Of a stretch of DNA of 64,000 bases, positions 1 to 11,949 are shown in pieces (the first letter of the stretch is position 1; the number at the start of each line of letters is the position of its first letter). The translations under genes and the position numbers were made by a program. The notes beneath the pieces were generated by a model. The model was not told where the DNA came from, ran no database searches, and saw only the letters and a program-made list of their open reading frames with translations. The DNA is from Colocasia esculenta (Eukaryota; Streptophyta; Magnoliopsida; Alismatales; Araceae). The stretch lies in the NCBI GenBank assembly GCA_014218235.1, contig CM024760.1:8474049-8538048 (forward strand), written 5' to 3'.

Positions 1-1064
1 TACAACAGACGGAACACACTCAACGCCTGAAACTCCGTACAGAAGGTGAACACCTAATGTCACAACTAGTCACTCACATGCACAGGCAGAGTCACACTCT
101 AAGCCTGACCCACATGTGTTATCAAGGCGGACATCACATGTCAATCGCCTCTAAACACAACACTTAAGTCTGCTGGGACACAGGAGATTAACGGCCACAT
201 CGATTGCCGCCAATATACAGTAAACGGCACTCATCATGTCGTTTACCCTGACTTAACGGCCATCGACCATGTCGTTTAAATCACCCCTGAAGATCTCAAC
301 GTCAACAGATGTGGACGTTAAGCTCTTCAGTTCCCTAAACCCAGAACTGAACCGAATCAGTTCAATTGGGCAGAAATACCCAACACAATTCCGACTGATG
401 GAGGGGAACACTTCCTCTCATCAATCCAAACTACCAGAATACCAGAAATAAACAGTCTAACGCCTAGATTGTCCAATACACCCACAATTCCGGCATGGTA
501 TAACCCAAACCCTAAACCATGATTTGCACACCGATTCACTTAATTGAGCATGCTGGTTTGTTGGGGAAGGTTATAGGGGTTAAGTCCCTACCTCAGAATG
601 CTTAAACAATCCCCGAACAGCCACTAATCGCTCCGGATTCCCCCGAAGACTCCGCGCGAATCGCACCAAAACCACGCGTTTCCCGCCCGATCGAGCACCA
701 CCACGCGATCCAGGGTCTTCCCACGAGCTCACATCAACCAACTGAAGCTGTGGAAATCGAGAAAAGCAAAGGTGGAGGGAAGGAGAGGAAAGGAGAAGAA
801 AGGGTTCTGTTCTCGGGCTGCCCTATTTCAACAGGTCCGACCAGTCGACGTCAACATCACTGGTCGCCTACTGAACCGCCAACGCCTTGACGTCCAGATC
901 GCATGCCGCTAAGTTCAACATCAGACGTCCACATCTCTGGACGCTGACTCAAAGTCAACGGCTAGCCCTGGCCGTCAACACCAAGTCAACGACAATGGTC
1001 TTGTCGTCGATCACACAGAACCTCTAACAGACCCAATAAGGATCCATTAAAAACCCGAGACCTT
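1..1064 (-). mobile_element. Probable LTR fragment, cut by the window edge
   Basis: Read on the minus strand, this stretch starts at 1064 with TGTAAGGTCTCGGG, a typical start of a plant LTR, and runs off the left edge. It has no convincing reading frame, is of even base composition, and contains repeated variants of a GACGT-rich motif (for example near 840-990). The other LTR end, a primer-binding site and target duplications are not visible, so element class (Ty3/gypsy is my guess) and completeness are unknown. Confidence 0.35.
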
Positions 1065-1105
1065 ACAGATATTTTTATTTATATGTGATATTTAAATAAA
1101 TAAAA

Positions 1106-1405
1106 TTATATATAATATAAATATTTATTTAAATAGTATTTAGAAAGATAAAGTATTGAAACATGTATCATAAGATGTAGATCACTCAAAATATCATAAG
1201 ATCCAGGACACCCAAGGTGCCCAGGCGGGTCAAGACGTGCGTTTAGCCTGCATAGGGGCCCGGCCGTCAAGTAGTAGGGCAGGACGAACGGGTTTCCGTC
1301 TGTACATGTCGAGGATCGGAATTGGCTCGCCACCGGCGAGATGGGCAATAGAAGAAACAACAATAGCAGAGGAAGAAGAAGGCGAAAGGAGGACTCCATC
1401 ACCAT
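1106..1405 (-). pseudogene. Possible secreted-peptide exon or gene fragment
   Basis: The 99-codon frame starts with a textbook signal peptide: residues 1-27 have a basic/polar start, a run of leucines and a small-residue cleavage site ending in VAS. About 45 residues with four cysteines follow, then the frame runs into A/T-rich DNA and the composition turns artificial (IYLSKYYLNKYLYYI). I do not recognise the family. It may be the first exon of a larger or broken gene with the coding part ending near residue 70, or a chance frame. The nearby DNA has no further exon that I can see. Confidence 0.25.
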
Positions 1406-1568
1406 GCTGCAGCTAACAGATGTGCATGCAAAAGATAGAGGGAAGAGCTACTGGAGTCTTCTTAAGTTGTTTCCTCCCCATTTGGCAAAGGAGCTTAATT
1501 TTGGTTGTTAATTATAGAGATTCTTTAATTATATGGATCCCGACTCTGACATGTATTACATTATACAT

Positions 1569-1818
1569 ATAATGTTATGGTGTGGCGGGGTCTTTTGATA
1601 CGGTTTTGCCGTAGCATAGCATAGATCGTTAGATTTCAATCTAACGGCGGAGCGCTACACTACTTCTGTGTTCGCAATTTTTTTGTTCGGTGTTCGGTTT
1701 TGCTCGATGCTCGGTTTTATTCGATAAGTATAGACAGACTGTTAGATTAAAATTTAAAAGTCTGTATTGATGATTAGACGGGGTCATATCCAAAAATTAT
1801 GCCGTATCATAACATTAT
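1569..1818. mobile_element. MITE-like element with ~30-bp imperfect terminal inverted repeats
   Basis: The left end ATAATGTTATGGTGTGGC is matched, inverted, by the right end, which reads ATAATGTTATGATACGGC from the other strand. The inside has a hairpin (CGTTAGAT, TTCA, ATCTAACG) near 1628-1648. There is no coding capacity. A (TA)n tract follows at about 1826-1862. No clear target duplication was found. Confidence 0.45.
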
Positions 1819-1828
1819 TATATATCAT

Positions 1829-1863
<35 letters not shown>

Positions 1864-2392
1864 CGCAAATATTTATTTCTTACATCTAATACGGGTAACC
1901 GGGTCTGGCTTCCACTACTAGGGTCAACCAGACGCGTCCACTGCTGAAGGGGTTAAAGAGGGAAACTATGAGGAAACCTTGGGGACTAAATGCACCGTGA
2001 GAAATTAATACTATTTTTGCGATATTCGATAATAATTTAAGAAAGACTGTTCACTACTTTTAATCTTCAGATTTTATTTTATGTTTGTAACCCTAAATTT
2101 TAACTTGAAAGCTTGGTAGCGTAGCTTATTGTCTTGTTCAGAAGAAAAGTCTATCCCATAATATTGCCCATTAGAGACCCAACCAAATCAGAAATCTAAT
2201 CCAACGGTTCACTTAAGCTTGCTACGATAGTTGTCCGACCACCAAAAACTATCTTGTCGGGTCCAAACACAATTTTGGGAGGGCCCATAACGCCATCATA
2301 GTATGGTTCCCCTTAGGGTTGTGCCTATGGCTAGATAATATTATTGCTCGGCGGTTGGGCACAAAGTATCACACAATATAATATACAGATAA
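1819..2392. other. Intergenic, nothing recognised apart from (TA)n
   Basis: This holds a (TA)n microsatellite at about 1826-1862 and then unremarkable A/T-rich DNA. I see no coding frame, RNA gene or repeat with defined ends. Confidence 0.5.
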
Positions 2393-4093
2393 TTAATTAG
2401 AGGTCTTTGTCAAATATAAAGACTTGTTTTCTAATCTTTATTAGAAAAAAATAGTATGAGATAATCCTTACTTTGGGAAGTTTTATTTTGTAGTCCAAAC
2501 AGAGCATTTAATAATGCTTTTAAAGTATCTTTTACCCTCTCTCTCTCTTTCTTAGTCATTTTTTAAATTTCTATTTACCCTTATCTCTAGTGAGATACAT
2601 TTTCTCTCTATCTTCTTTAAACGTAACTAAGTTACCTTTTAAAGTAAAATAATTTATATTTTAAAGTGAATGTATATATGTTTTAAAGTAACTATATATA
2701 TATGATTTTATCTCACTTAAAGTAGTTTTGTTTCTTTGAAGTACTACGTTATTTTAACAATACTTTCAAAAAATTTACTATTTACTTTAAGATTAACTAA
2801 CATTTAAGTCCGTAGTCAATAGCCGCCACCGCCGCCGCCACCACCGGCCAACCGCTCACTGCCACCAACCACTAGCCTCTCACCGCTGCCATTGATCGCT
2901 CACCGTTGTCAGTCAATTACTTGCAGCCATCAGCTGTTGTCAGCCGCCAACTGTTGCTAACAAATAACAACTAACCATCAATTGCTGACCGTCGTTGACC
3001 ACCAGCCACCATTGGCCGATAATTGATCACCAATCATCGTCGATTGTCGAATATTTACTTTAACGTTAAATGAACATTTACTTTAATTTAGTAGAACAAT
3101 CACTTTATATCCTTCGAAATTTATTTTAACTTAGTAGAAAAATTACTTTAACATTAAACATCCCTTCTTTAACATTAAGTGCACAGTGACCTTGAATTTT
3201 AAGTCAATGAAATATTTACTTAGTAGAATAATCACTTTATATCTTTCAATCAATTACTTTAACTCACTAGAACATTTACTTTAATGTTAAACATCTCTTT
3301 CTTAACATTAAGTGAACGATCAATGTGAACTTTAAATTAATGAAATATTTACTTTAACTTAGTAGAATAGTCATTTTATATCTTTCGATCATTTACTTTA
3401 ACTCACTAAAATATTTATTTTAATATTAAGCATCTCTTCTTTAACGTTAAGTGAATAGTGAATTTAAACTAAATTAATAAAATATTTATTTTAACTCAGT
3501 AAAATAATCACTTTATATCCTTCGATCATTTACGTCAAACTCACTGCCAACCACCGCCGTCATTGGCCAGAAGCTGATCGCTGACCGTCGCCGCTAGTGG
3601 TTTTTGTCGAGCATTCACTCGCCACCAACTTAAGATAACGTTTAAAGCAAATATTAAAACAATGACTTAAGATAAATGTTAATCGATTTTAAAGTAAATG
3701 TTCAAATGTCATAAATATTCTTTTACTTTAAGACACGTGAATATTTACTTTAAAATAAATAAAATTTTACTTTAAACATATGTATTCTTTTACTTTAATA
3801 CCATATATGTTCAAACGTCCAAATATTCTCTTATGCTTTAAGCTACATATTGTTTTACTTTAAACTATATATTAATTTACTTTAAACCATATACTCTTGT
3901 ATTTTAAACTCTGCACTCTTTTACTTTAATACCATATCTGTTTTACTTTAAAACAGTATATAAAGAAGATGAGAGGGTAAAAAAGAAACAGATTTTTTTT
4001 GACAAAAAACATTAACGAGGGACTAGAAAATAAGTCCCACCAAAAAAGTAAGGACTTTTGAGTGTAACTTCTTCTGACAAGACCTGTAGTTAA
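2393..4093. mobile_element. Foldback-like element with long TIRs and internal ~137-bp tandem repeats
   Basis: The ends are inverted copies of each other: the left reads TTAATTAGAGGTCTTTGTCA and the right, read inverted, TTAACTACAGGTCTTGTCAG. Matching continues inwards past CCTTACTTT and TTTTACCCTCTC, so the terminal repeats are about 150 bp with gaps. Between them lie two CACCGCC/ACCAGC-rich blocks (about 2820-3050 and 3535-3610) and an array of about four A/T-rich units marked by CACTTTATAT at 3101, 3233, 3372 and 3509. No protein is encoded. A non-autonomous DNA transposon is the likeliest reading; the superfamily is not determined and no target duplication was found. Confidence 0.5.
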
Positions 4094-7000
4094 AGAGTCT
4101 TCACTGAACAGGAATCTGTAATTAAGTTTCTCTATAATATAGCCCCATTTGGTTTGATTCCATGAAATTTCTCTTCAAATATTGTCATGCTAAATCTTCC
4201 AAGCCCAAGAGAGAACCTCAAGTTAAGAAAAGAGGGAGGAGAAATACCTACTACCCATCTTTTACTGCCTGTCAGGTACCCATTTGTCACCCAGATTGAC
4301 CTAAGTGCAGTAAGTATTTCTCACGAGGGAAAGCAGGACTCCAATTCTTCTTTAACCAGCTACCTTGTGAGGACAAGGCCAGGTGAACTGAACTCCATTA
4401 TGTTAATGGGCATATTGATACAGGCCAACTCCAGGCATTCTTGGTACAAGATACAAAAATGGCAGTCTACTTGTTGACATCCTTTTTACACGTAGCTGTC
4501 ACCTGATCACCAGCTGTTTGCAGAAACAATGCCAAGGAAGGCTGTACAAGAATAACCTGGCTAATGCTGATGTGGTCACTGCAACCATGTCACGTTTACC
4601 CAGCCCGTAGACCCATCCCAGTAGAATTATTGTTAAATAGAGCTTCCTTGTGTTCACTGGCACGAGGTCTAAATTACAACCACAAGAAAAACTGAAGAGG
4701 CACAGATGTCAGGCATTTGGCATGGAAAGAATCCATCTGAGTCATGGGAGAACTGCAAAATGTGGTGGGATATCTTGCAGAACTCTAGCTGCCAGAGGAG
4801 AAGATAGCTTCCCCATGGAAATAGTGAACCGGCACGCTGTCATCTCAGATCCATCAAAAATCAGGGAAACTCATGTACTCATTATGGACTTACGGATGAT
4901 TCGGTGGATGGGAAAGCTTCCTTGGGTTAGCTTACCTAGAAAAGAGGGGAAAAAGGAAAAAATGAACAATCGCTTCCATGCATAAATTAGTTCATAAAAC
5001 AGAGTGCTTCTTGTTGTAAGTCTTAACCACAGAAGGTTTAAAAGATTCATGTTTGAAAGACTTCAACCTTTGGATCACGTACCTTTGCAGAAAAATCCAA
5101 CCTCGATATATGAATGCCCTTCAAGTTGTTCCTCACGTCTTGTTCCTGGAGTTCACTCACCACATAAGAGTCCACTAAGTGAACATTTGAATCATCACAT
5201 TCAACTAAAGAAAGATGAAACAAACAAAAGCAATTTTTTTCCCTCTCCAGTGAGCATTCGAGGACCAACATCTAAGGAAACATTGTCTTAGATATACGAC
5301 CAGGTCCACTAGATGATCAAAATGCTCGGATAATTCCATTTTCAAACAATAGACACAAACTAATCTACTATCAAGCATGACGTGCTACATTCAAAGCAAG
5401 AAGGCACAGACTTCAAAAGCATCCACTTAATAAGTACAGGTTTCAAGCATGTCCATGAGCAGGGACAGGTTTCCACCTATTGTATCTGGAGTGTTGGAAG
5501 TCAAACTGTTCCAAAAAATGCATGAATAAACTAGAAAAATAGTTAAAATGGCAGGTCATACTTGGGCTCTTCCATTCTCAACGCACAGATTTTGAAACAC
5601 ATCCATAACTACAGTCCACAAAACATTACAATTACGGTCACAGTAATCATTTCACCAGAAAAGGCAGATACCAAATCCAAACACTGGCAACCATAGATGT
5701 AATAATTCAGAAGACCATGTAAGAACAAACTTGATCAGTTCCTTGCACCAGGGGATAACTATTTCCTATGAAGCAACTAATCAACAAGCCTCAGTCTCTT
5801 AAATACATTGTCTAGAGATGCTCACTGACACATCAGCTCTCATGTGAAAGCCATTCACACTTTTGCAATTCTTGGTGCATCAGCACTCTATCATTTTGAA
5901 TTATGATAGCATAGTCCAAGAACTTGGCATGTCACATGAACTCTGTTCATGAGCAATTCGTCCAGCTTTCGCTGTATGTTGCTCTGCCAGAAAGGAAGAA
6001 AGATATAAATGCTTCGCTCTTTGCCCCCAGCGGGTCATGAAGAGGAGGAATTGCTTTGATCCTTCACCACAGCTGGTGTTGCAGGCCCTGGAGACCAAGT
6101 GGACAGCAAGCAGTGCTTGGATTTTATGGTATCTTGAACCAGAGAGCCCTTGGTTCAAGGTTTGGGTGGTTGGAGTTGTGGACAAGGTCATTTGGCAGGG
6201 TCTCTTTGTCCTGTTAGAACAAAGCCTCAATTAAAATGTGGCATCTGATCTGACCCATGTTTCTTTGTTCAAGCTTTTCTGAATTCCATTGCATTGCATG
6301 ATTCCATCCAATGGAGGAAATCTATCATTATTGATTATTCCCATGAAAAGAGAACCAAAAGGATCATGAAAGTGGACGAGAAAGCCCCCGGAGACACCAG
6401 CATTAGTTGCCACGATGTCATCATTCCCAATTGCATTTCTCATGGCCTACCAAGGTTTCCTATTTAGAATGTGTGCTTTTGAGGCTATGGACAGTGTGCT
6501 GCTGCTGAATGAGATACTGGCATTGGCTGAGGACCTGAGGTGGTCACAGGTGTTGGCAGCTGAGGTGCTCAAATAGTGACAGCTGAAGCATGTTTCATAC
6601 ATGGTTCTAGAAATCCCAAGGGAGTAAAAGTAGTAGACTGGGGATATTGGTCGAGACTGGCCAAACTAAGAGATGGGACTGGGTCAAGTTAGCCAGTCTG
6701 GCTGACCTGTTTGATGATGGACATTTCAAATCCATAGTCCTTCAAATTCAAATCAGCTGTGACCCGTCAGGGGTTGCTGTTTTCGCAGGCATGGTTTCTT
6801 CATCAGATTCAATGCAGTTGAACCGAGTAGCATGAAGGGCATTAGGGTTGGGTTAAAGCTGCCTATATCTCTAGAATATTGAGCTCCACCCAATATGGAG
6901 GTGTCTGACGCTGCCATTCAGCCCTTCTCTCGATCATCAGAGGGGTTAAAGCTTCATCAATGGCACAGAGGGGGATGTATTGGCATGCCTGAACTGTGTT

Positions 7001-7239
7001 TAACGGCATTGTCTTTGTTTCTTCTCTTCTAAAAACTTTTTCCTATAATGGTTCACTCTCCAGGGGGGTTCCTTGGGAACCAGGTGTAATACCTTAATGG
7101 CTTTACCTTCTGGTCTCCTTTTCTTCCTCTCTTGCCGAGTCCCCATTCTTCCTTTCTGATCCTGGATGGGCAACTGGGAATTGCCATTCTTTAATAGTTC
7201 ATCTCTACATGAAAACTTCTTCCCCACATTTATTTGTAA
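4094..7239. other. Intergenic or possibly transcribed region, no recognised gene
   Basis: Open frames of 60-110 codons occur on both strands (4187-4477, 4650-4985, 5901-6230, 6231-6443, 6647-6835), but none shows a recognised domain and they overlap each other. The minus strand has several short stretches with good splice signals on both sides; the best is listed separately at 5083-5204. This may be a decayed gene or a non-coding transcript. I cannot assign a function. Confidence 0.4.
5083..5204 (-). other. Candidate internal exon on the minus strand, unknown product
   Basis: On the minus strand a pyrimidine tract and TTTAG acceptor precede a 122-base stretch that is open in one frame for 40 codons (VECDDSNV to DFSAK), and it ends at a strong donor, AAG|GTACGTG. 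The composition looks protein-like. No neighbouring exon could be joined to it with certainty, and I do not recognise the sequence, so it may be a relic. Confidence 0.25.
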
Positions 7240-7394
7240 AGAAATGCTAACTACCAGGCAGACGGGTAGTTATTCTACCGGTCAGCACATACAACGCCCT
7301 GGGGTGCAGTGACATGTGCAGGCTCCGCGCAGGGGGGCCTTGAATGTGCGGATGGGTGGAAAACTGCCCATCCGCCTGGGTAGTTCACATTTCT
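7240..7394. mobile_element. Small foldback MITE
   Basis: The left end AGAAATGCTAACTACC and the right end read inverted (AGAAATGTGAACTACCC) match, and pairing continues with gaps into the G/C-rich centre, so the whole 155 bp can fold back. No coding frame. Its ends loosely resemble those of the element in the TauE-gene intron at 32846-33129. No target duplication is evident. Confidence 0.45.
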
Positions 7395-8188
7395 CTTATT
7401 TGTATTTTGCCTCATCTCTAATACTGGTCTTTCTTTCTTATGCTATATGTGCAAGTCTTCATCTTTCTTATGAAATAGGTGCAAGGCACTAACCCTGTGA
7501 GAGGAGATTGAATTAACCACACACATTAAACTTGATATTTTTTAGGTTCTCTGACTCTTGAGCATGGTTCCCCAAAACTTTCTATTTGCTGCATGCTGCA
7601 AGCATATGTACTTTGTCTAGACTGTTTTGATGGAGGCCTCTGGCTTCCGAGGGTATTAGTTTCTTATTGACATTAAGTAAAGTCCTTTAGAAGTAGAACT
7701 TTTCATTCTGGGAGCTGATGGTGAACATTCTACTGGGTCACAAAAAATATGTGAGGGTATAATCCCATTTTGTCTCCAGAAATATGTTAAAGCATGTGTA
7801 AGGCCAGTATCTATGGGGGAAAACATGTTGTTGTCACTTGAAAAATTAACACCACAGATGCACAAATGAAACCACATAGTTATGAGAATCGTTTTCTTTT
7901 AGCCACTTAAAGCCATGAGAATCGACTCCCAGACTGAATCAGAAAAATAGACTCCTTAAACCCCTAAAACTATTCCCCAAAAACGACTCCCATAAAGAGA
8001 AGAATCGTTTTACTTAAAACTATTTGGATTGTAACAAGAAATCCAACACCTATACATATTACATCCTAACAGACTCAAAAACTTGTCATCTTTGAGTACC
8101 TTGGAAATCTAGTGCATTTGGTTTTCTAGGAACATGCAAGAAACATTATATTACTATTTATCTGGTGATACCCCATGGGATGTCAATC
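7395..8188. other. Intergenic, nothing recognised
   Basis: A/T-rich DNA with scattered short frames on both strands (for example 7656-7877 minus) that show no domain or splice logic. No RNA gene or bounded repeat seen. Confidence 0.5.
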
Positions 8189-8385
8189 ACCTGCAACTCA
8201 AAAACATAAGAAGCACTCTCTTTTCCTCGTACCATTCTGAATGATTACCTTGATCAGCTTTTTACAAAAAACAAAAAAACAAAATTACCTGCAACTCAAA
8301 AACATAAGAAGCACTCTCTTTGCCTCACATCATTCTGAATGATTACTTTGATCAGCTTTTTACAAACAAAAAAACAAAGATAGGA
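8189..8385. repeat. Tandem duplication, two ~98-bp units
   Basis: The block starting CTGCAACTCAAAAACATAAG occurs at 8191 and again at 8289, followed in both by the same text through GATCAGCTTTTTACAAA with a few substitutions. It is a simple local duplication in non-coding DNA. Confidence 0.85.
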
Positions 8386-8611
8386 ATAGTACCTTGACAC
8401 AGAATCCCCAAGCCATGAAAAATTTGCCCCCCAACCAAAATTTCGAGCTGGAAAAACACAAAAAATATGAAAAAATTATAAGATGATCAAGCAAAGAAAA
8501 AATGTTGAACTTGATCAAGTTACGACAACAGTGAAAATAATCATAAACATTCTGATCATGTGGTAGTCCTTTTGAAGGTTTGATATATGTATGGACTAAA
8601 ATGATAAACCT

Positions 8612-8935
8612 TGTTGTGGTTTTGTCCCATATTCGAAATCCATGGGAGTTTTCACCTTTATATATGTAGAGGATTCCTCAACTCAATGCTTAGGTTTTGG
8701 GTTAGAGTTTGGGCCTGTAACATGGTATTAGAGCGGGCTTACCCATTGGATAATCTCTTCGTATGTGGACACTTGTCTCTACTCCTGTTGCGCTCCAAAC
8801 TGGTTGGTTCGGCGCGAGGGGGTGGGGGATGTTGTGGTTTAGTCCCATATTGGAAATCCATGGGAGTTTTCACCTCTACATATGGTTCCCTCAACTCATC
8901 GCTTAGGTTTTGGGTTAGAGTTCGGGCCTTTAACA
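8612..8935 (+). mobile_element. Complete TRIM/SMART-type miniature LTR retrotransposon
   Basis: Two LTRs of 111 bp (8612-8722) and 106 bp (8830-8935) both begin TGTTGTGGTTT and end TAACA. Directly after the first LTR lies TGGTATTAGAGC (8723-8734), one base from the usual primer-binding site for initiator tRNA-Met. Directly before the second lies the polypurine tract GAGGGGGTGGGGGA. The internal part is only 107 bp and codes for nothing, so the element must have been mobilised in trans. Flanking 5-mers AACCT and AACTT fit a 5-bp target duplication with one mismatch. It lies 3' of the FAR1-related gene. Confidence 0.88.
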
Positions 8936-9459
8936 AACTTGAACAAATAACAAATCCAAAAAACAATGAAGCTGATTTCACATTTCTACGTGCCCATAAT
9001 AATAATAAAAAATGTTCAAATGGCAATGTTAGAAACAGAATATTGACAAAGTCACAAAAAAGAAGTATGCAAATGAAAATACTCTTAATTCCAAAAGCAA
9101 ACCCAACCCCAAATGTTACATGAACATTAAAGAGACACATTAGACAGTCTCCAAAACTGTCAACCACAATATGCTTATGTAGCTTGGAGAAGGAAAAATA
9201 AGACACTGGAATGGGCATCAAGACAGAGGCAACGACTGCTACACAACAAGAGACAATTACATGACAAAAAGTTTATATATGAAAAAGACAATAGATTCAA
9301 TTACCTTGGGAAAGTTATACCAATTTCCTCATTTAAAAGCTTAACTGTTTAAATGAAAAGGTAATTCACATAATAGATAGATATAGATGTAACAACAGAA
9401 TACAAACACTGATAAACTGTTTAAATCAAGACTTCAAGCCTAGTAATGTCCTAGGTGTT
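8936..9459. other. 3' flank of the FAR1-related gene
   Basis: A/T-rich DNA. Because the last visible exon of the gene ends at a splice donor (9524/9525), one or more small final exons may lie here or further down on the minus strand, but I could not identify one. Confidence 0.4.
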
Positions 9460-11564
9460 CTAAAGCATAAAGAGTTTCAAGTGGTTCAACAAAAAAATGG
9501 CAGACATCAATGTAATATTCTCACCAATAGCATTATTTCTTGCTTGGGTACCACCAAACATACTCCCAGAGGAGATGATACGGACAGATGAAGTTTTCTC
9601 TTTAATTATCTTTTCCATTTCCTCATACATTGCTAATTTGTGCTTCAATGCACAATTATACATATCTTCATCCTCAGCAGCTCTCACTGAAAGTTCGATA
9701 AAGTCACGGGCCAGGCTATTGTAACGTTGTGGAAGGCTGAGCTTAGGATCTTCCACAGGTGCAGCGGCATGAGAATTCAGTGAAATGCCACCAGCTCCTC
9801 GGGTCCATCTCTTCAAAATGTATCTTTCTGGAATATATCTTAAATCATGAATGATGCAGGTCAAAACATGCCCACATAGAATCCCAGCAAACTCAAATTT
9901 ATGACAGCTGCAACTTAGAATTTCTTGTGAAAGATTGATTGTGACAAGGTGATCATTATGCCTTGAATCTTCAACTGTTAAAATATAAATTGAGCCGTCA
10001 TACTGCCTGTCCTTAACAAGACACTCTAAACCAACAGCATACTCTGCCATGAACGTTTTAAACATGGCTGGTGTATAAACACGTGCTGCATGTTGCACAA
10101 TAGCAATAGGTGGGGCGTATGGCAAGTTCTGTGTCATCCTGATATTTGCTTCAAGCTCCTGATTGTGTCTATCTCCCACTAATCTCTCAAAATGCTCCAA
10201 AAATTTTAGAATATCTGTTGCAGGATGTAGATATGTTTGCAACTCTTTGCTAAAATTTTCACTCCGCTGTGTGCTTATCATATCTGCACAAAATATTGTC
10301 CTTCCATATACTGTTGCCCATTTCTCTCTGTCTTTGAACTTCTGCTGCAACCAAGTATTCTCTAGCAACCCGTACTTTTCTAACATGGTATTCCACCCTT
10401 CCAAAAATTCAGCTTCTATCTCATAATCATATATGCATTTGCTGAAATCATCAGAAAAATCTTCAAAACCACTGAATATATGAGCAAGATTCTTCAAGGC
10501 ATTTTGATATAGATGCCAAACACATATCCGATGGGCAATACCTGGAAATTGTAACTCAATGGCATTTGATATCTCCTTTGTTTCATCTGTGAGTATCGTA
10601 CTTGGCATTTTTCCACACATGGCTTCAATGAAATTTCTGAAAAGCCAGTTTAGAGAATCAGCACTCTCATCATACAATAATGCAGCCCCAAATAGTATCA
10701 TCTGCTTATGGTTGTTAGCACCAACAAATAGTGATAGTGGTTGCCCATAGTCATTTGTTTTATATGTGTATCAAAACACACAACTTCACCAAAGCGTGTG
10801 AAGTCTGTTCTCATTCTTCCATCTGCCCAGAAAACATTGGTGATCTGCTCATCATCATCAAGCTGCAAAGAATAAAAAAAGGATGGATCTTCAGCCTGCT
10901 TATGCTTAAAATAACCTAACAGATGACCAGCCTCAAATTTCTGCAATGAATTCACCCTCCTTGTTTGCAAATAATTCTTATAGTCAGCTTCTGCAGCTTG
11001 AGCATCTTGCCCATCTAATTTCTTCTCTGCTCTTGATTCAAGAACTTTCTGTGGGATCACAAGTTCATGATTATGGGTATTATAAAGTTCTGAAATATGA
11101 AATTTACCATCACTTGCAAGTTTGATTCTCATGAATGCTTTACAACCACATCTTGTTTGCTCACGGTGGTATTTTGCCAGCAAATCCCCTACTTTTTGTC
11201 TGTCAACACGAAATCCCTGCTTGTTACATAGAAATCTTCTACTTATTGTCTCACCTGTTATTCGACTTCGAGTTCTTGTATCCCATCGGATACAAAAACC
11301 CACCTTTCTTCCATATTCACTATAGTAATCATAAGCAGCTTTCTCTGAATCAAAAACCATTCCCACCTTTGGCTCTGGTATGGTATCATCTCTAACTCCA
11401 CCATCAGATACATTTGCACATGCTGTCAATCCATTAACAGCTCCGTCTTCCAGTGCATTACCTGGTGCTCCTAATTCATCAACACAGCTTTCCCCTGTGG
11501 AATCTAGTTGTGACTGTGTATTTTTCTCAACATGAGAATCGTCGTGCAGTTCTTCACATTCCAT
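9460..11564 (-). CDS. FAR1-RELATED SEQUENCE protein (FRS5-like), carrying a 1-bp frameshift
   Basis: FRS proteins are transposase-derived nuclear transcription factors; FHY3/FAR1, the founders, act in phytochrome A signalling. The first part (11564 down to about 10767) encodes the FAR1 DNA-binding domain at about residues 70-165, with its Cys and His ligands (CNKQGF, RCGCKAF, THNHEL), and the start of the MULE transposase domain. The second part (to 9460, a different frame) encodes the rest of the transposase domain and the SWIM zinc finger (CSCHKFEFAGILCGHV), then a C-terminal helix typical of the family. The frames join in the conserved stretch after VVCFDT: one A appears to be missing near 10766, since with one extra base the family pattern ending in NDYGQP..LFVG..NH would continue. 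The final codons before the 9460 stop are probably intron, because GTGAGAATAT at 9524 is a good splice donor. It is either a recent pseudogene or an assembly error. Confidence 0.88.
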
Positions 11565-11949
11565 TAACTTCAGAATGTATCTAACAAAGGTTTAACAATT
11601 ACGAAAAGTTGCCAGTAAGGATAAAAAAGTAAGAACAATAAAATCATAAAGAGAAAACATGACAAAATTTAATGGTAATTAGTGGTTTAATCTAAGCCTA
11701 CAAAGAGAGGCTCTTAAAAAAATAATCAGATAAACAGACAACAAATTCGTACATGAGAAAAACAATAAAAAACAAAGACAATTATAATGTCTTTCTTGAT
11801 TAGCAATCATAGACTAGGACAGTAAACATGCCACAGGTGGCAGACACAGGATTTCTCTTTGGGAGGAGGGGCAATACAAATATTTAAGAGTAGAAAAATT
11901 ATTTCAATAATCCTTGAATTACTTTGGCACCGGTTAAACCATCTATACT
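11565..11949. other. 5' flank of the FAR1-related gene
   Basis: A/T-rich DNA upstream of the ATG, probably a 5' UTR intron. Around 11835-11880 is a sequence resembling a hAT-type end (GTGGCAGACACAGGATTTCTC), seen only once and without a partner end. Confidence 0.35.

Noticed and set aside
8611..9123. A 170-codon frame covering the miniature LTR element
   Set aside because: It reads through both LTRs, so its internal repeat is due to the LTRs rather than a protein.
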